Positions 1 to 7,458 of a DNA stretch of 64,000 bases are shown one piece after another. The stretch is from NCBI GenBank assembly GCA_964443875.1, contig CAYUET010000014.1, positions 12,499 through 76,498 of the forward strand, written 5' to 3'. The stretch is from CAYUET01 sp964443875. Its GTDB lineage: Bacteria > Auribacterota > JAFGBW01. The position numbers and the translations under genes are program-made. Below the pieces are notes generated by a model. The model was not told the DNA's origin and did not search any database. It was given only the letters and a program-made list of their open reading frames with translations. How positions within the stretch are numbered: the first letter of the stretch is position 1; each line of letters opens with the position of its first letter.

Positions 1-446
1 TTTGGTTTCTGACGGATGCAATCCTTAAGTCCCATAAAAATTTTGCACTCAAGGCCAAGCCGTGCACAGACGGTAGCCGTTGCAATACCATGCTGCCCGG
101 CTCCTGTTTCTGTAATGACCTTTTTTTTGCCCATCCTTTCCGCCATAAGGCCCTGCCCATAAGCGTTGTTGATTTTATGCGCCCCGGTGTTGGCAAGTCC
201 CTCCAGTTTACAGTAGATGGAGGCTCCGTTCAATTTTGCCGTGGCCCGCTCCGCATACAAAAGGGGCGTGGGCCGTCCGATAAAATTTCTGTGGATGTCC
301 TGCAGTTCCCTTAAAAATTCCTGATCATTCATGCAGGAAATAAAGGTCTGACTCAGCTCTTCCAGATAGGGATTCAATTCTTTTGAAACAAACGCTCCGC
401 CAAAAGAATCGAAATAGGGATTAAAGTTGAAATACGTTTTGATCAT
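1..446 (-). CDS. trpB: tryptophan synthase beta subunit, N-terminal part (runs off window)
   Basis: Pyridoxal-phosphate enzyme that joins indole and serine in the last step of tryptophan synthesis. The 148 residues visible start MIKTYFNFNPYFDSFGGAFV and contain RPTPLLYAERAT, the cofactor-lysine motif NTGAHKINNAYGQGLMAERMG and the signature ETGAGQHGIATATVCARLGL, all typical of the TrpB1 type. The usual KREDLNHTGAHK is changed to KLEGLANTGAHK just before the lysine. The ATG at 446 is preceded by a strong AAGGAGG ribosome site. It is the first gene after the attenuator at 505-647, so its transcription is probably Trp-controlled. The rest of the gene, and probably trpA, lies beyond position 1. 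Confidence 0.95.
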   Translation of the reverse strand, partial: MIKTYFNFNPYFDSFGGAFVSKELNPYLEELSQTFISCMNDQEFLRELQDIHRNFIGRPTPLLYAERATAKLNGASIYCKLEGLANTGAHKINNAYGQGLMAERMGKKKVITETGAGQHGIATATVCARLGLECKIFMGLKDCIRQKP

Positions 447-504
447 GATAACCTCCTTGGGGTTTGAAATGGGAGCCAAAGGTTATCAGACCGGAATTAA
501 ATGC

Positions 505-535
505 AAAAAAAAGCCGCCGGTTTGAAACCGACGGC
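505..535 (-). terminator. intrinsic terminator of the trp attenuator (segments 3:4)
   Basis: On the minus strand GCCGTCGGTTT pairs with AAACCGGCGGC through an 11-base arm with one G-U pair, followed directly by eight Ts (505-512). It lies about 60 bases upstream of the trpB start and 31 bases after the stop codon of the Trp-rich leader ORF, the position expected for the terminator hairpin of an amino-acid attenuator. Confidence 0.9.
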
Positions 536-611
536 CCGTATGTTTGTTTATAAATTTAAATAATAATTATACGAAATCGACAGTTTCGACGAGTGATCGA
601 AACCGCCACCA
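505..611 (-). promoter_or_regulatory. trp attenuator with mutually exclusive hairpins
   Basis: Reading the minus strand from the TGGTGG codons (606-611): segment 1 GTTTCGA (597-603) pairs perfectly with segment 2 TCGAAAC (583-589). Segment 2, as GAAACTG (581-587), can instead pair with segment 3 CGGTTTC (524-530), with one G-U. Segment 3 also forms the terminator with segment 4 (513-523). A ribosome stalled on the Trp codons would cover segment 1, free segment 2 to bind segment 3 and block termination. This is the classical trp design. No T-box or TRAP-type repeat is seen. The pairing was worked out by eye. Confidence 0.85.
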
Positions 612-701
612 GGTTACCTGATTTATATTTATTTTAAAACTGATCATGAAGACAATATAAGGACTTTTCCATTTCTTTAGCAAGAAAAATCTTAAAAACA
701 T
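567..701 (-). CDS. trpL: trp leader peptide
   Basis: Small ORF that ends 31 bases before the terminator and contains tandem Trp codons (QVTWWRFRSL). Translation probably serves only to sense charged tRNA-Trp. Read from the ATG at 701, which has AGGA four bases upstream, it encodes 44 residues and a third Trp (KKWK). Read from the ATG at 647, which has no clear ribosome site, it encodes 26 residues with two Trp. The frame stays open further up to an ATG at 830, but that longer product resembles nothing I know. The exact start is uncertain; the Trp codons and stop are common to all versions. Confidence 0.7.
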   Translation of the reverse strand: MFLRFFLLKKWKSPYIVFMISFKININQVTWWRFRSLVETVDFV

Positions 702-979
702 CCTTTCCTGGATTTTATCCATTCGCTCAGGATCACAAAAACAACACAATATTATTATTCTTAAAAATTGATGATAATCCTCCCAACCCCGATCCGAAGC
801 CCCATAATCTACCGCAGCAGGCATTATCAATTTTTTACCTTGAAGTAGGAGTCATTAAAAATCTTTTAATTTTTAGTTGCTTTATTCAAAAATTGCGTAT
901 ACGTAAATAAAATACAGTTTGCAAATACACTTGGGTATCTCTCAAAAAATGTTAATCTTCAACAACGGAAAAGGAATTC

Positions 980-1555
980 ATGAAAAACAAAACACTCCTT
1001 CTGCTTTTCCTCCTCTCTGTATTATTTTCAGGATGCACCAATACTTTTCAGCATAAAGCAGGGGACGGAGCTGTTTTTACCCATTCTTATGTGGAAGAAT
1101 TTCCGGCAAATGCTCAAAATGAATGGGCTGAAATTCTGGAAGCTGATGTTACCGGATTCCCCAACAAGCATGGTTTTGATATTGTTATGTCATTCATTCT
1201 TTATCTTAAAAATCTCGATGTCGAAAATGTGGAAATTTTTGATGTCACTCACGGCTACCAGAGAATAGACTGTGAAAAAACCTATATGCTGAAAGATAAG
1301 TACCGCTATTTTGCCGGTACAAAAGCAAAACCTATTTCTTCGCCCGAATACAGCTGGCTTTTTATTCCCCAGGATACAAAAAAAATATTCAAATTTATTT
1401 TAACTGATCTTAAAGGAAAACAAACGACCCTGTATCAGCCTGTCCTTTTCACCAGGGAAAGAAAACTCAAGTATATTGAAAAAAATGATTCTGTTTCAGC
1501 AGCCCCCGATCAGGCATCTGAAAGGCCCAAAAAGAATAAAAAAGGGCAAAAATAA
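980..1555 (+). CDS. putative lipoprotein, function unknown
   Basis: A 191-residue protein with a lipoprotein signal peptide: MKNKTLLLLFLLSVLFSGC, with lipobox FSGC and Cys19 as the likely lipidated residue. The mature part is mixed alpha/beta-like, without membrane segments, and ends in a lysine-rich tail (ERPKKNKKGQK). I do not recognise the family. The ATG is preceded by AAAAGGAATTC, a good ribosome site. It stands alone on the plus strand between the divergent trp leader and the convergent end of the flagellar operon, whose stop codon is about 25 bases downstream. Confidence 0.75.
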   Translation: MKNKTLLLLFLLSVLFSGCTNTFQHKAGDGAVFTHSYVEEFPANAQNEWAEILEADVTGFPNKHGFDIVMSFILYLKNLDVENVEIFDVTHGYQRIDCEKTYMLKDKYRYFAGTKAKPISSPEYSWLFIPQDTKKIFKFILTDLKGKQTTLYQPVLFTRERKLKYIEKNDSVSAAPDQASERPKKNKKGQK

Positions 1556-1581
1556 TCAATATCCCGGGAAATAAGCTTCTT

Positions 1582-4149
1582 TCAGGCCTGAATGCTGACC
1601 CTGCCGTTGTTTCCATCCACATACACTATGTCGCCGTCTTTGATGCGGCTGCATACCCCGCGAATCCCCACGACTGCAGGAATTCCATACTCCCTGGCCA
1701 CAATCGAACAGTGATTAAGAATCCCTCCCATCTCCACTACCACCGCAGAGGCAGTTAGAAATAAGGGCGTCCATCCCGGATCCGTATTGTAGGCAATCAG
1801 TATTTCACCCCGGGATAATTTTCCGAATTCATGACTGCTTTTAATCACCCGCGCTTTTCCTCTGGCAATGCCCGGTGAGGCAGCAACGCCTGTCAGAACA
1901 TCCAACTCATTACAAGGCAGAGATAAATCCTCAATCCGGGTCCCCACATCCCGGATATGATAGGGGGGGCAAAAATCCCGGTCCTTTTCGTATTCCTGCA
2001 TGCGGGAAATAATCTTTTCCTGGAAAGCGGAAATTTCTCCGGGATCTTTTAAAAGACTCCGTATTTCATTTAAAGACAGAAAAAAAATCCAGTTTTCCGG
2101 AAGGGGATAGGGGCTGAAAACCTCATGAGAGGCGAGATTAAGAAGCAGTCGCCGCAGCCTGTAAAAAACCTTGTCCAGACCGAAACGCAAATCCTCCCTT
2201 AAAGCCAGCAATCGCTTGGCTAAGCTCAAAACAGGCTTAAGATAAAAAGGCAGTTTTCCCCTCTCTTTTAAAGGGACCTGATTTCCCCCCCGGTTTGAGA
2301 CTTCCTTTTTTTTATTATAAAATTTAAGAACCATTTGAAACACCTCCGCAGGAATTTCGTCCCAGCGGGGATGAATGAAGTCCCTGTTAAAAGAACGGTA
2401 TTTATATCTCTCAATATAGTTTTCAAAGGCTTTAATAAATGCATCGGCCTCAGGATTCATCTGTATGGTCTTCAAATCGGTTTGAGGAGACAGCTCCACC
2501 GGGTAAACTTTCTGTAAAAGATGAGCAAGAGACATCAGGCCTTCCTGCATCTCAAGCGATACGTTGGCCGGCATATCCAGAAAAAAAGACATAACATTTC
2601 CCTCATGCACGGAATAAGATCCCAGAAAATGGCGGGCAAGCCAGGTCATGAGAGAAGCATTTCCATATCCCCACTGATTACGGATCTGAAGTTTTGACAA
2701 AAGAACCAGAAGACGTTCTAGTTCAGAAAGAAGCTCGGAAGGGGAATAGGAGGAATAGTCTTTTATAGAAACCTGGTTCAGTTCTTTTTCATTCTTTATA
2801 AGATGACGTTTTAAAAGAAAACAGGTAAAAAAAGGAAAAACGGCCGGATCTTTACAAAGCAGAGGAATTCTTGGCAGAAGACTTAGACATTTCTTAAGAT
2901 TAAAGGGAACCCCTAAAGCCTCCATCATTAAATGCGGAGGGAAAACCTGAAGGATCTCTTTGAAACGGAAAACAGGGGGAATAAGTTCCAGAAGTTTGTA
3001 GATCACAAAAGAATGCAGATACCCAAACCCGTGAATAACCCTTATACTTTCAAGCTCTGAAATTCCCTTAAGACCTAATGCCGTCAGTGGCTCTTTAAAG
3101 GTGTAAAGGCTGGCGAACTCATCAAAAATAATCGAACTGGTAAGCGGCGTCATTCTGTCTGACCAGAGGTCTTCCACAACCGTCCGGGAATAAACCCGGT
3201 CAAATTGCTTCTCTTTGATCCCGGCTGAAAAACCTGTGGTAATGGGTCGCATCTGCAGAAGATAAAGGATGCCTTTTTCAACAGCCCATTCAATATCCAT
3301 GGGCGTGCCCTTTTTCTTTTCAAGCCGCTTGCCTGTGCGGACCAGCTCATCCAGAAAAGCGGAAGGAAGGAGGCAGGCTTTTTTTTCAGGATCCGGGTTG
3401 ATCAGTTTTTTCTCAGACGTTTTGGGGTTAATTTCCCAGCAGGCAGGAATCACTTTTCCAGAAACCAGGTCCTCAGCCAGGCCGCAGACAGCCTCCAGAA
3501 GGCAAACTTCCCTCGATTCACAGGGATGGTGGGAAAAAAAGACACCGGCAAATTCAGGCGTCAGCTGTTTTTGAATAATCACGGAAATCATAGGATCCCG
3601 GGCCACGCGGCCTTTTTGTCGGCGGTAAACAAGAGCCCTTTCGGCCCAGAAAGAGGCAAAACAGTAAAAAACAGCGGGCCACAGCCCTTTGAACGTCGTA
3701 TTTAAAACGGTGGAATACTGTCCTGCAAAAGAGGCTTTTTCGTCATCTTCTCCAATCACGGCGGAACGAACAGCCCACAAGCAGGACGATTCCCCCATGA
3801 GCGCAGATAATTTTTCCTCAACAGGAGAGAGAAGATTCTGGGGCCAGGAATAATCCTTGAAAACCGACCACACACGGCTTCGTAAATCCGTTTCTCCGTT
3901 CTGCTCACCTGCGGCAACCGAAGCCATGAAGTTCTCCAGCCCGGAGAGATGGATGAATTCCTTAAAAAACTCGGCACTCAAAACAAGGCCGTCAGGAACC
4001 CGGTAGCCCTGGTTGAAGAGTTCATGAAGCCGCAGCGCCTTTTCTCCAATGGTTAAAATCTTATCCTGCCTGAGAGGATCATGAATCCGAAGGATCCAGT
4101 GTAGAAGAGGATTTTGATTGTGCTTAAACGTATCCGGAAAGGAATTCAT
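1582..4149 (-). CDS. PEP-synthase/rifampin-phosphotransferase-like dikinase
   Basis: An 855-residue protein. The N-terminal ATP-grasp domain of pyruvate phosphate dikinases covers roughly residues 20-310 (GEKALRLHELFNQGYRVPDG; AVRSAVIGEDDEKASFAGQY). A long helical middle part follows, then a C-terminal swivelling phosphohistidine domain (GVAASPGIARGKARVI; GGILNHCSIVAREYGIPAVV, with the likely phosphorylated His813). The domain order and length match rifampin phosphotransferase (Rph, about 867 residues). True PEP synthase carries a PEP/pyruvate barrel after the swivel domain, and none is present here. The substrate is unknown; rifamycin inactivation is only one possibility. The start ATG overlaps the previous stop (ATGA), making it the last gene of the flagellar operon. 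Confidence 0.8.
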   Translation of the reverse strand: MNSFPDTFKHNQNPLLHWILRIHDPLRQDKILTIGEKALRLHELFNQGYRVPDGLVLSAEFFKEFIHLSGLENFMASVAAGEQNGETDLRSRVWSVFKDYSWPQNLLSPVEEKLSALMGESSCLWAVRSAVIGEDDEKASFAGQYSTVLNTTFKGLWPAVFYCFASFWAERALVYRRQKGRVARDPMISVIIQKQLTPEFAGVFFSHHPCESREVCLLEAVCGLAEDLVSGKVIPACWEINPKTSEKKLINPDPEKKACLLPSAFLDELVRTGKRLEKKKGTPMDIEWAVEKGILYLLQMRPITTGFSAGIKEKQFDRVYSRTVVEDLWSDRMTPLTSSIIFDEFASLYTFKEPLTALGLKGISELESIRVIHGFGYLHSFVIYKLLELIPPVFRFKEILQVFPPHLMMEALGVPFNLKKCLSLLPRIPLLCKDPAVFPFFTCFLLKRHLIKNEKELNQVSIKDYSSYSPSELLSELERLLVLLSKLQIRNQWGYGNASLMTWLARHFLGSYSVHEGNVMSFFLDMPANVSLEMQEGLMSLAHLLQKVYPVELSPQTDLKTIQMNPEADAFIKAFENYIERYKYRSFNRDFIHPRWDEIPAEVFQMVLKFYNKKKEVSNRGGNQVPLKERGKLPFYLKPVLSLAKRLLALREDLRFGLDKVFYRLRRLLLNLASHEVFSPYPLPENWIFFLSLNEIRSLLKDPGEISAFQEKIISRMQEYEKDRDFCPPYHIRDVGTRIEDLSLPCNELDVLTGVAASPGIARGKARVIKSSHEFGKLSRGEILIAYNTDPGWTPLFLTASAVVVEMGGILNHCSIVAREYGIPAVVGIRGVCSRIKDGDIVYVDGNNGRVSIQA

Positions 4150-4541
4150 GAATCCCTCATAACTTCAGCCTTCAGGTTTACTTTCAGTGCATTCCGATAG
4201 GCCATAACTGGATTCAGTATAAAAAAAAACTGTTCAACAATGAGCAAGAGAGCCAAGGCCAGAGACAACAAAATGAAGAATAACCGATTTTTATATTGAA
4301 AGAGTACAAAATGCCACCAGAAAACAATAAAACCGCAGCATACCTTGAAAAAAAGAGGAAGCTTTAAAAAAGAGAGCACCCAGGAACTGAATGAGATTGT
4401 AAGGGGAAAGAGTTCCCATTCATACCCCAAAAGAGTCCATAGAAAAAGGAAATAGACCCACCCCGCCAGAGAAAGGAACAAAAAAATTCCCGAAAAAACA
4501 TTTTTCAGATCATTATTTCCCTGCAAAAAGTTGTTTCTCAT
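4146..4541 (-). CDS. small multi-spanning membrane protein, unknown
   Basis: About 131 residues with four apparent hydrophobic segments (VFSGIFLFLSLAGWVYFLFL; a segment around SFLKLPLFFKVCCGFIVFWW; FFILLSLALALLLIVEQFFF). No recognised family. The chosen ATG at 4541 overlaps the end of the upstream gene by 29 bases; an upstream TTG at 4550 or a downstream non-ATG start is possible because none has a strong ribosome site. Its stop overlaps the start of the dikinase gene. Operon position says co-expression with flagellar genes, not function. Confidence 0.6.
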   Translation of the reverse strand: MRNNFLQGNNDLKNVFSGIFLFLSLAGWVYFLFLWTLLGYEWELFPLTISFSSWVLSFLKLPLFFKVCCGFIVFWWHFVLFQYKNRLFFILLSLALALLLIVEQFFFILNPVMAYRNALKVNLKAEVMRDS

Positions 4542-5082
4542 CGAACTCAAAACTCATGGGATCTTCGGACTTTGGATAGCATACCACCGACTGTGAATTT
4601 TCGTCCCCGATCACAACAAGGGCGTATTTATATTTGAAGGACTGGGGGTAAACAAAAGCAATCTGTATGGGAGAACGTCCCTTGACCTGCAGAAGATCTG
4701 CTTCAATCTGCTGTCCGCGGGCATTTCCTCCCGGAAAAATGTGATTCGCTTTTTTCTTATCCAGGAGATTACGGTCCTTGTCAAAAAAATAACAGTAATT
4801 ATAAGGAACGGGCAGGGACGCCCCCTTCTCATTGATTTTAAAAACAACATATACCGCACTGAGGGCTGAATCCACCCCATTGTCATTTTTTATCTCCCAG
4901 CCGCTGAGATTTCCAGGCCGTACGGAGCGTATTTCAAACTTGACATCCTTTTTATGGCTTTGCTGGGACACTTCCTTTTTGTTGAGCTTACGCCGTATAT
5001 CTTCCAATGTCTGAGCACTGACATACAGACTCGCAACAAAAAAAATAAAGGCAAAAAAAGTCAAAAGACGTGGACGATTCAC
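4513..5082 (-). CDS. exported protein, function unknown
   Basis: A 189-residue protein with an N-terminal signal peptide (RLLTFFAFIFFVASLYVSAQ), a charged linker (EDIRRKLNKKEVSQQSHKKD) and a soluble domain that looks beta-rich (KFEIRSVRPGNLSGWEIKND, YNYCYFFDKDRNLL). No family recognised. The start is GTG at 5082: it overlaps the preceding stop (GTGA) and has AAGGAG eight bases upstream. It sits in the tail of the flagellar operon between two small membrane proteins, so a cell-envelope role is plausible but unproven. Confidence 0.65.
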   Translation of the reverse strand: MNRPRLLTFFAFIFFVASLYVSAQTLEDIRRKLNKKEVSQQSHKKDVKFEIRSVRPGNLSGWEIKNDNGVDSALSAVYVVFKINEKGASLPVPYNYCYFFDKDRNLLDKKKANHIFPGGNARGQQIEADLLQVKGRSPIQIAFVYPQSFKYKYALVVIGDENSQSVVCYPKSEDPMSFEFDEKQLFAGK

Positions 5083-5402
5083 TTTTTAATCTCCTTATCC
5101 GGTGTCTTATTATTCTCTATATTATTCTCTTCTTTTTTCTTTTCTATCTCTCTGAGGATCTTCGCCATACGGTATTCAAGAATCTTAAGCAGGGGAAAGG
5201 CAATGATTCCGCATATGCAGAAGGTCATGACTGCGTTTAGCATGGAATCTCCCATACCATCAAGAAAATAGATCAAAAACTGGAAAAAACTGCCATGAAA
5301 CTCACTGATGGCGGAAAAGGAACTGAAAAGCGTCAGAATGAAACTGATCGTTCCTCCGATCCCGCCCACGGTAACACTTAATCGGTTTGCAAACTGGCTC
5401 AT
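5079..5402 (-). CDS. small membrane protein with charged C-terminal tail, unknown
   Basis: A 107-residue protein with a glycine-rich hydrophobic start (VTVGGIGGTISFILTLFSSF) and further hydrophobic segments (FFQFLIYFLDGMGDSMLNAV, TFCICGIIAFPLLKIL). It then has a long charged, coiled-coil-like tail (REIEKKKEENNIENNKTPDK). No family recognised. Its ATG overlaps the flhG stop (ATGA), so translation is probably coupled to FlhG. Confidence 0.6.
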   Translation of the reverse strand: MSQFANRLSVTVGGIGGTISFILTLFSSFSAISEFHGSFFQFLIYFLDGMGDSMLNAVMTFCICGIIAFPLLKILEYRMAKILREIEKKKEENNIENNKTPDKEIKK

Positions 5403-6268
5403 GAGAACAAATCCTTCATGGCGCTAAAAAAGTCGCCCAGATCATTAGGGGTTGATTCGGTAAGAATAAGCTTTGAAGCCGCTTCCGTAATCTGCTGGCT
5501 TGCCCTGGCTCCGGGATAAAGCTCAAGAAATGCCCTTTGCTTGCGCACCGCAAGTGCAACCGAAGGATCATAACTTACAACCCCGATGATCTCCGGAGTC
5601 ATTCCCATGAAATGACGGCAAATTTCCTTGAGTTTTTCCCCCACCCTGTTTCCTTCCTCCTCGTTCCTGCACATATTGAAAAGAAACATCACTTTTGCCT
5701 TTCCCCCCTCCAGCTTGAGGGATTTGATCACCGCATAGGAATCTGTGAGGGAAGTCGGCTCAGGAGTGGCAACCACAACAACCTCCGAAGCCATCAGTAA
5801 AAAAGTGAGGACACTCCTCGAAATACCCGCAGGGGTATCAATAATCAGATGATCGAACTGGTCGGCAAGGCCGGAGGCTTCCTCGACAAAGTACATGAGT
5901 TTTTCTTCACTCAGCTCCGCAAGATGCTTCAGACCGGAAGCAGCCGGAATCAGAGAAAGGCCAAAGGGGCCTTCCACCAGAATCTCCTTCATGGTCTTCT
6001 GTCCGGTCAAAACATGACCGAGATTAAAGCGGGGCTTGATCCCCAGAAGAACATCAAGGCTCGAGAGTCCAAGATCAGCATCCATAAGACACACTCTTTT
6101 TCCCGCTTTTTTCAAGGCGAGAGCCATATTAAGAGCCATATTGCTTTTCCCCACGCCGCCCTTTCCGCCGGTAACCGCCGTAATCCGCATACGGAGATCC
6201 TTCGTTTCCGGAGCTTTCAATCGTACGCTCTCTTCTTTCCATTGCCTTAAACCCGCTGCCTGATCCAT
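5399..6268 (-). CDS. flhG: FlhG (YlxH/FleN), MinD-like ATPase controlling flagellar number
   Basis: A 289-residue ParA/MinD-family ATPase. It has the deviant Walker A motif GGKGGVGKSN near residue 35, switch I MDADLGLSSLDVLLG and switch II LIIDTPAGIS. The extreme N terminus MDQAAGLRQW carries the DQA-x-x-LR element through which FlhG stimulates the FlhF GTPase. It lies directly after flhF (9-base gap), as in many bacteria with polar or lateral flagella. Membrane targeting in this family is through a C-terminal amphipathic helix; the C terminus here (NDLGDFFSAMKDLFS) is compatible. Confidence 0.93.
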   Translation of the reverse strand: MDQAAGLRQWKEESVRLKAPETKDLRMRITAVTGGKGGVGKSNMALNMALALKKAGKRVCLMDADLGLSSLDVLLGIKPRFNLGHVLTGQKTMKEILVEGPFGLSLIPAASGLKHLAELSEEKLMYFVEEASGLADQFDHLIIDTPAGISRSVLTFLLMASEVVVVATPEPTSLTDSYAVIKSLKLEGGKAKVMFLFNMCRNEEEGNRVGEKLKEICRHFMGMTPEIIGVVSYDPSVALAVRKQRAFLELYPGARASQQITEAASKLILTESTPNDLGDFFSAMKDLFS

Positions 6269-6277
6269 AAGCTCTTT

Positions 6278-7456
6278 TTACTCCACCTGCATGATTTGTT
6301 TGGCCAGATATCCCGAAGAATAATCCATAATATCCCTGGGGACCTCCTGTCCGTTTGTAATATAATCAATTCCGGGAATGGACATTCTGGAAAGGGAGAG
6401 TAAATGCCCGAAAGAAATCAGTTCGTCAACCTTTGTTAAAATGAGGCTGTGATAGCCTAAGGGAAGAAATTTATGAAGAATGTCGCTGATCTGGGAAGGC
6501 ATGTTGGATGCGGGGATCAGGAGGGCAATCCATGCATCCTTAAGAGGGGTCAGAAAAGAGGCGGTCTTTCGTATCGCCATCCCGTTCTGGGGGCTGACCC
6601 CTGAGGTATCGACAAAAATACGTGTTTCAGAAGAGAAAGAATTTACAATTCTTTTAAATTCCTCCGGGCTCGCCGCCGAATAAAAAGGGACAGAAAGAAT
6701 ATCCGTATAGGCTTTAAGCTGGGCATGAGCACCGAGACGGTAGGAATCCAGAGAAATTACAACTGCCTCCCGCTTCTCGGTTATCACAGCCTGCGAAACG
6801 AGTTTGGCAAGCGTCGTCGTTTTCCCGGAGCCCGTGGGGCCGACAACCACTGTCATCCTGCGGGAAATGCGGGCTTTATCCCGCCCTATTCCGGAAAAAC
6901 GTTTTTCCAGAAGAACCCTGGCTACCTGAACCACCTGAGTATAAGTCAGGGACTGAATCCTGTTTTTAAGAAGCAAAAAAAGGGAGGTGCAGAATTTTTC
7001 AACACATTCTTGTTCTGCGCCGTTGTTCAAAAGATGACAGCGAATTTTTCTCATGCTTTCGGGCTCTCCGAGCGGAATCTGGGGCAAGGCCGAATGGAGC
7101 AAGGTTCGAAGATCTTTCAGTTCCTCCAGAATTTTATTTTCCTCTGTCCCGGGGGCTTTAGACTCGGTTTTCCGTACTGCCGGAAGGACCTCTTCCTTGT
7201 TCTCTGTCCGAATCTGGCGTACATCACGGATGAGATTCTGGATCTCACTCTTTTTATATTCCGAAACTTGTTTTCTTGCAAAAGGCATTGAAACCTTTTC
7301 ATTGGCTCCTGCAAGCACTTCGTATTCGAGAGAACCGGTCAACAGACGTTTTTTGGATGAAGACTGATACAGCACGGCATTCTCTCCGAGTTCCCTCCGG
7401 ATTCTCTCCAGAATTTCATTCATGTCCGTTCCATGATATTTTTTCATGACCTCCAT
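6278..7456 (-). CDS. flhF: FlhF, SRP-type GTPase for flagellar placement
   Basis: A 392-residue protein. Residues 1-100 form the basic N-terminal domain (KKYHGTDMNEILERIRRELG), followed by an N domain and a G domain of the SRP/FtsY family. Seen in the G domain: P-loop GPTGSGKTTT at 206-215, the SRP-GTPase motif VVISLDSYRLGAHAQLKAYT, DTSG where most relatives have DTAG, and the specificity motif TKVDE. It marks the site of flagellar assembly with FlhG. The ATG at 7456 has GAGG five bases upstream and lies just after the flhA stop. Confidence 0.93.
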   Translation of the reverse strand: MEVMKKYHGTDMNEILERIRRELGENAVLYQSSSKKRLLTGSLEYEVLAGANEKVSMPFARKQVSEYKKSEIQNLIRDVRQIRTENKEEVLPAVRKTESKAPGTEENKILEELKDLRTLLHSALPQIPLGEPESMRKIRCHLLNNGAEQECVEKFCTSLFLLLKNRIQSLTYTQVVQVARVLLEKRFSGIGRDKARISRRMTVVVGPTGSGKTTTLAKLVSQAVITEKREAVVISLDSYRLGAHAQLKAYTDILSVPFYSAASPEEFKRIVNSFSSETRIFVDTSGVSPQNGMAIRKTASFLTPLKDAWIALLIPASNMPSQISDILHKFLPLGYHSLILTKVDELISFGHLLSLSRMSIPGIDYITNGQEVPRDIMDYSSGYLAKQIMQVE

Positions 7457-7458
7457 AA

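Noticed and set aside
567..830. 87-residue ORF on the minus strand as a normal protein gene
   Set aside because: Only its 3' part makes sense, as a leader peptide with tandem Trp codons before a terminator. The upper part has no family resemblance.
1582..4149. Calling this gene phosphoenolpyruvate synthase (ppsA)
   Set aside because: The phosphohistidine domain is C-terminal and the PEP/pyruvate barrel is absent, so the layout is that of rifampin phosphotransferase-like proteins.
6725..7291. 188-residue plus-strand ORF opposite flhF
   Set aside because: It is antisense to a clearly conserved gene and shows no domain; it is a shadow ORF.
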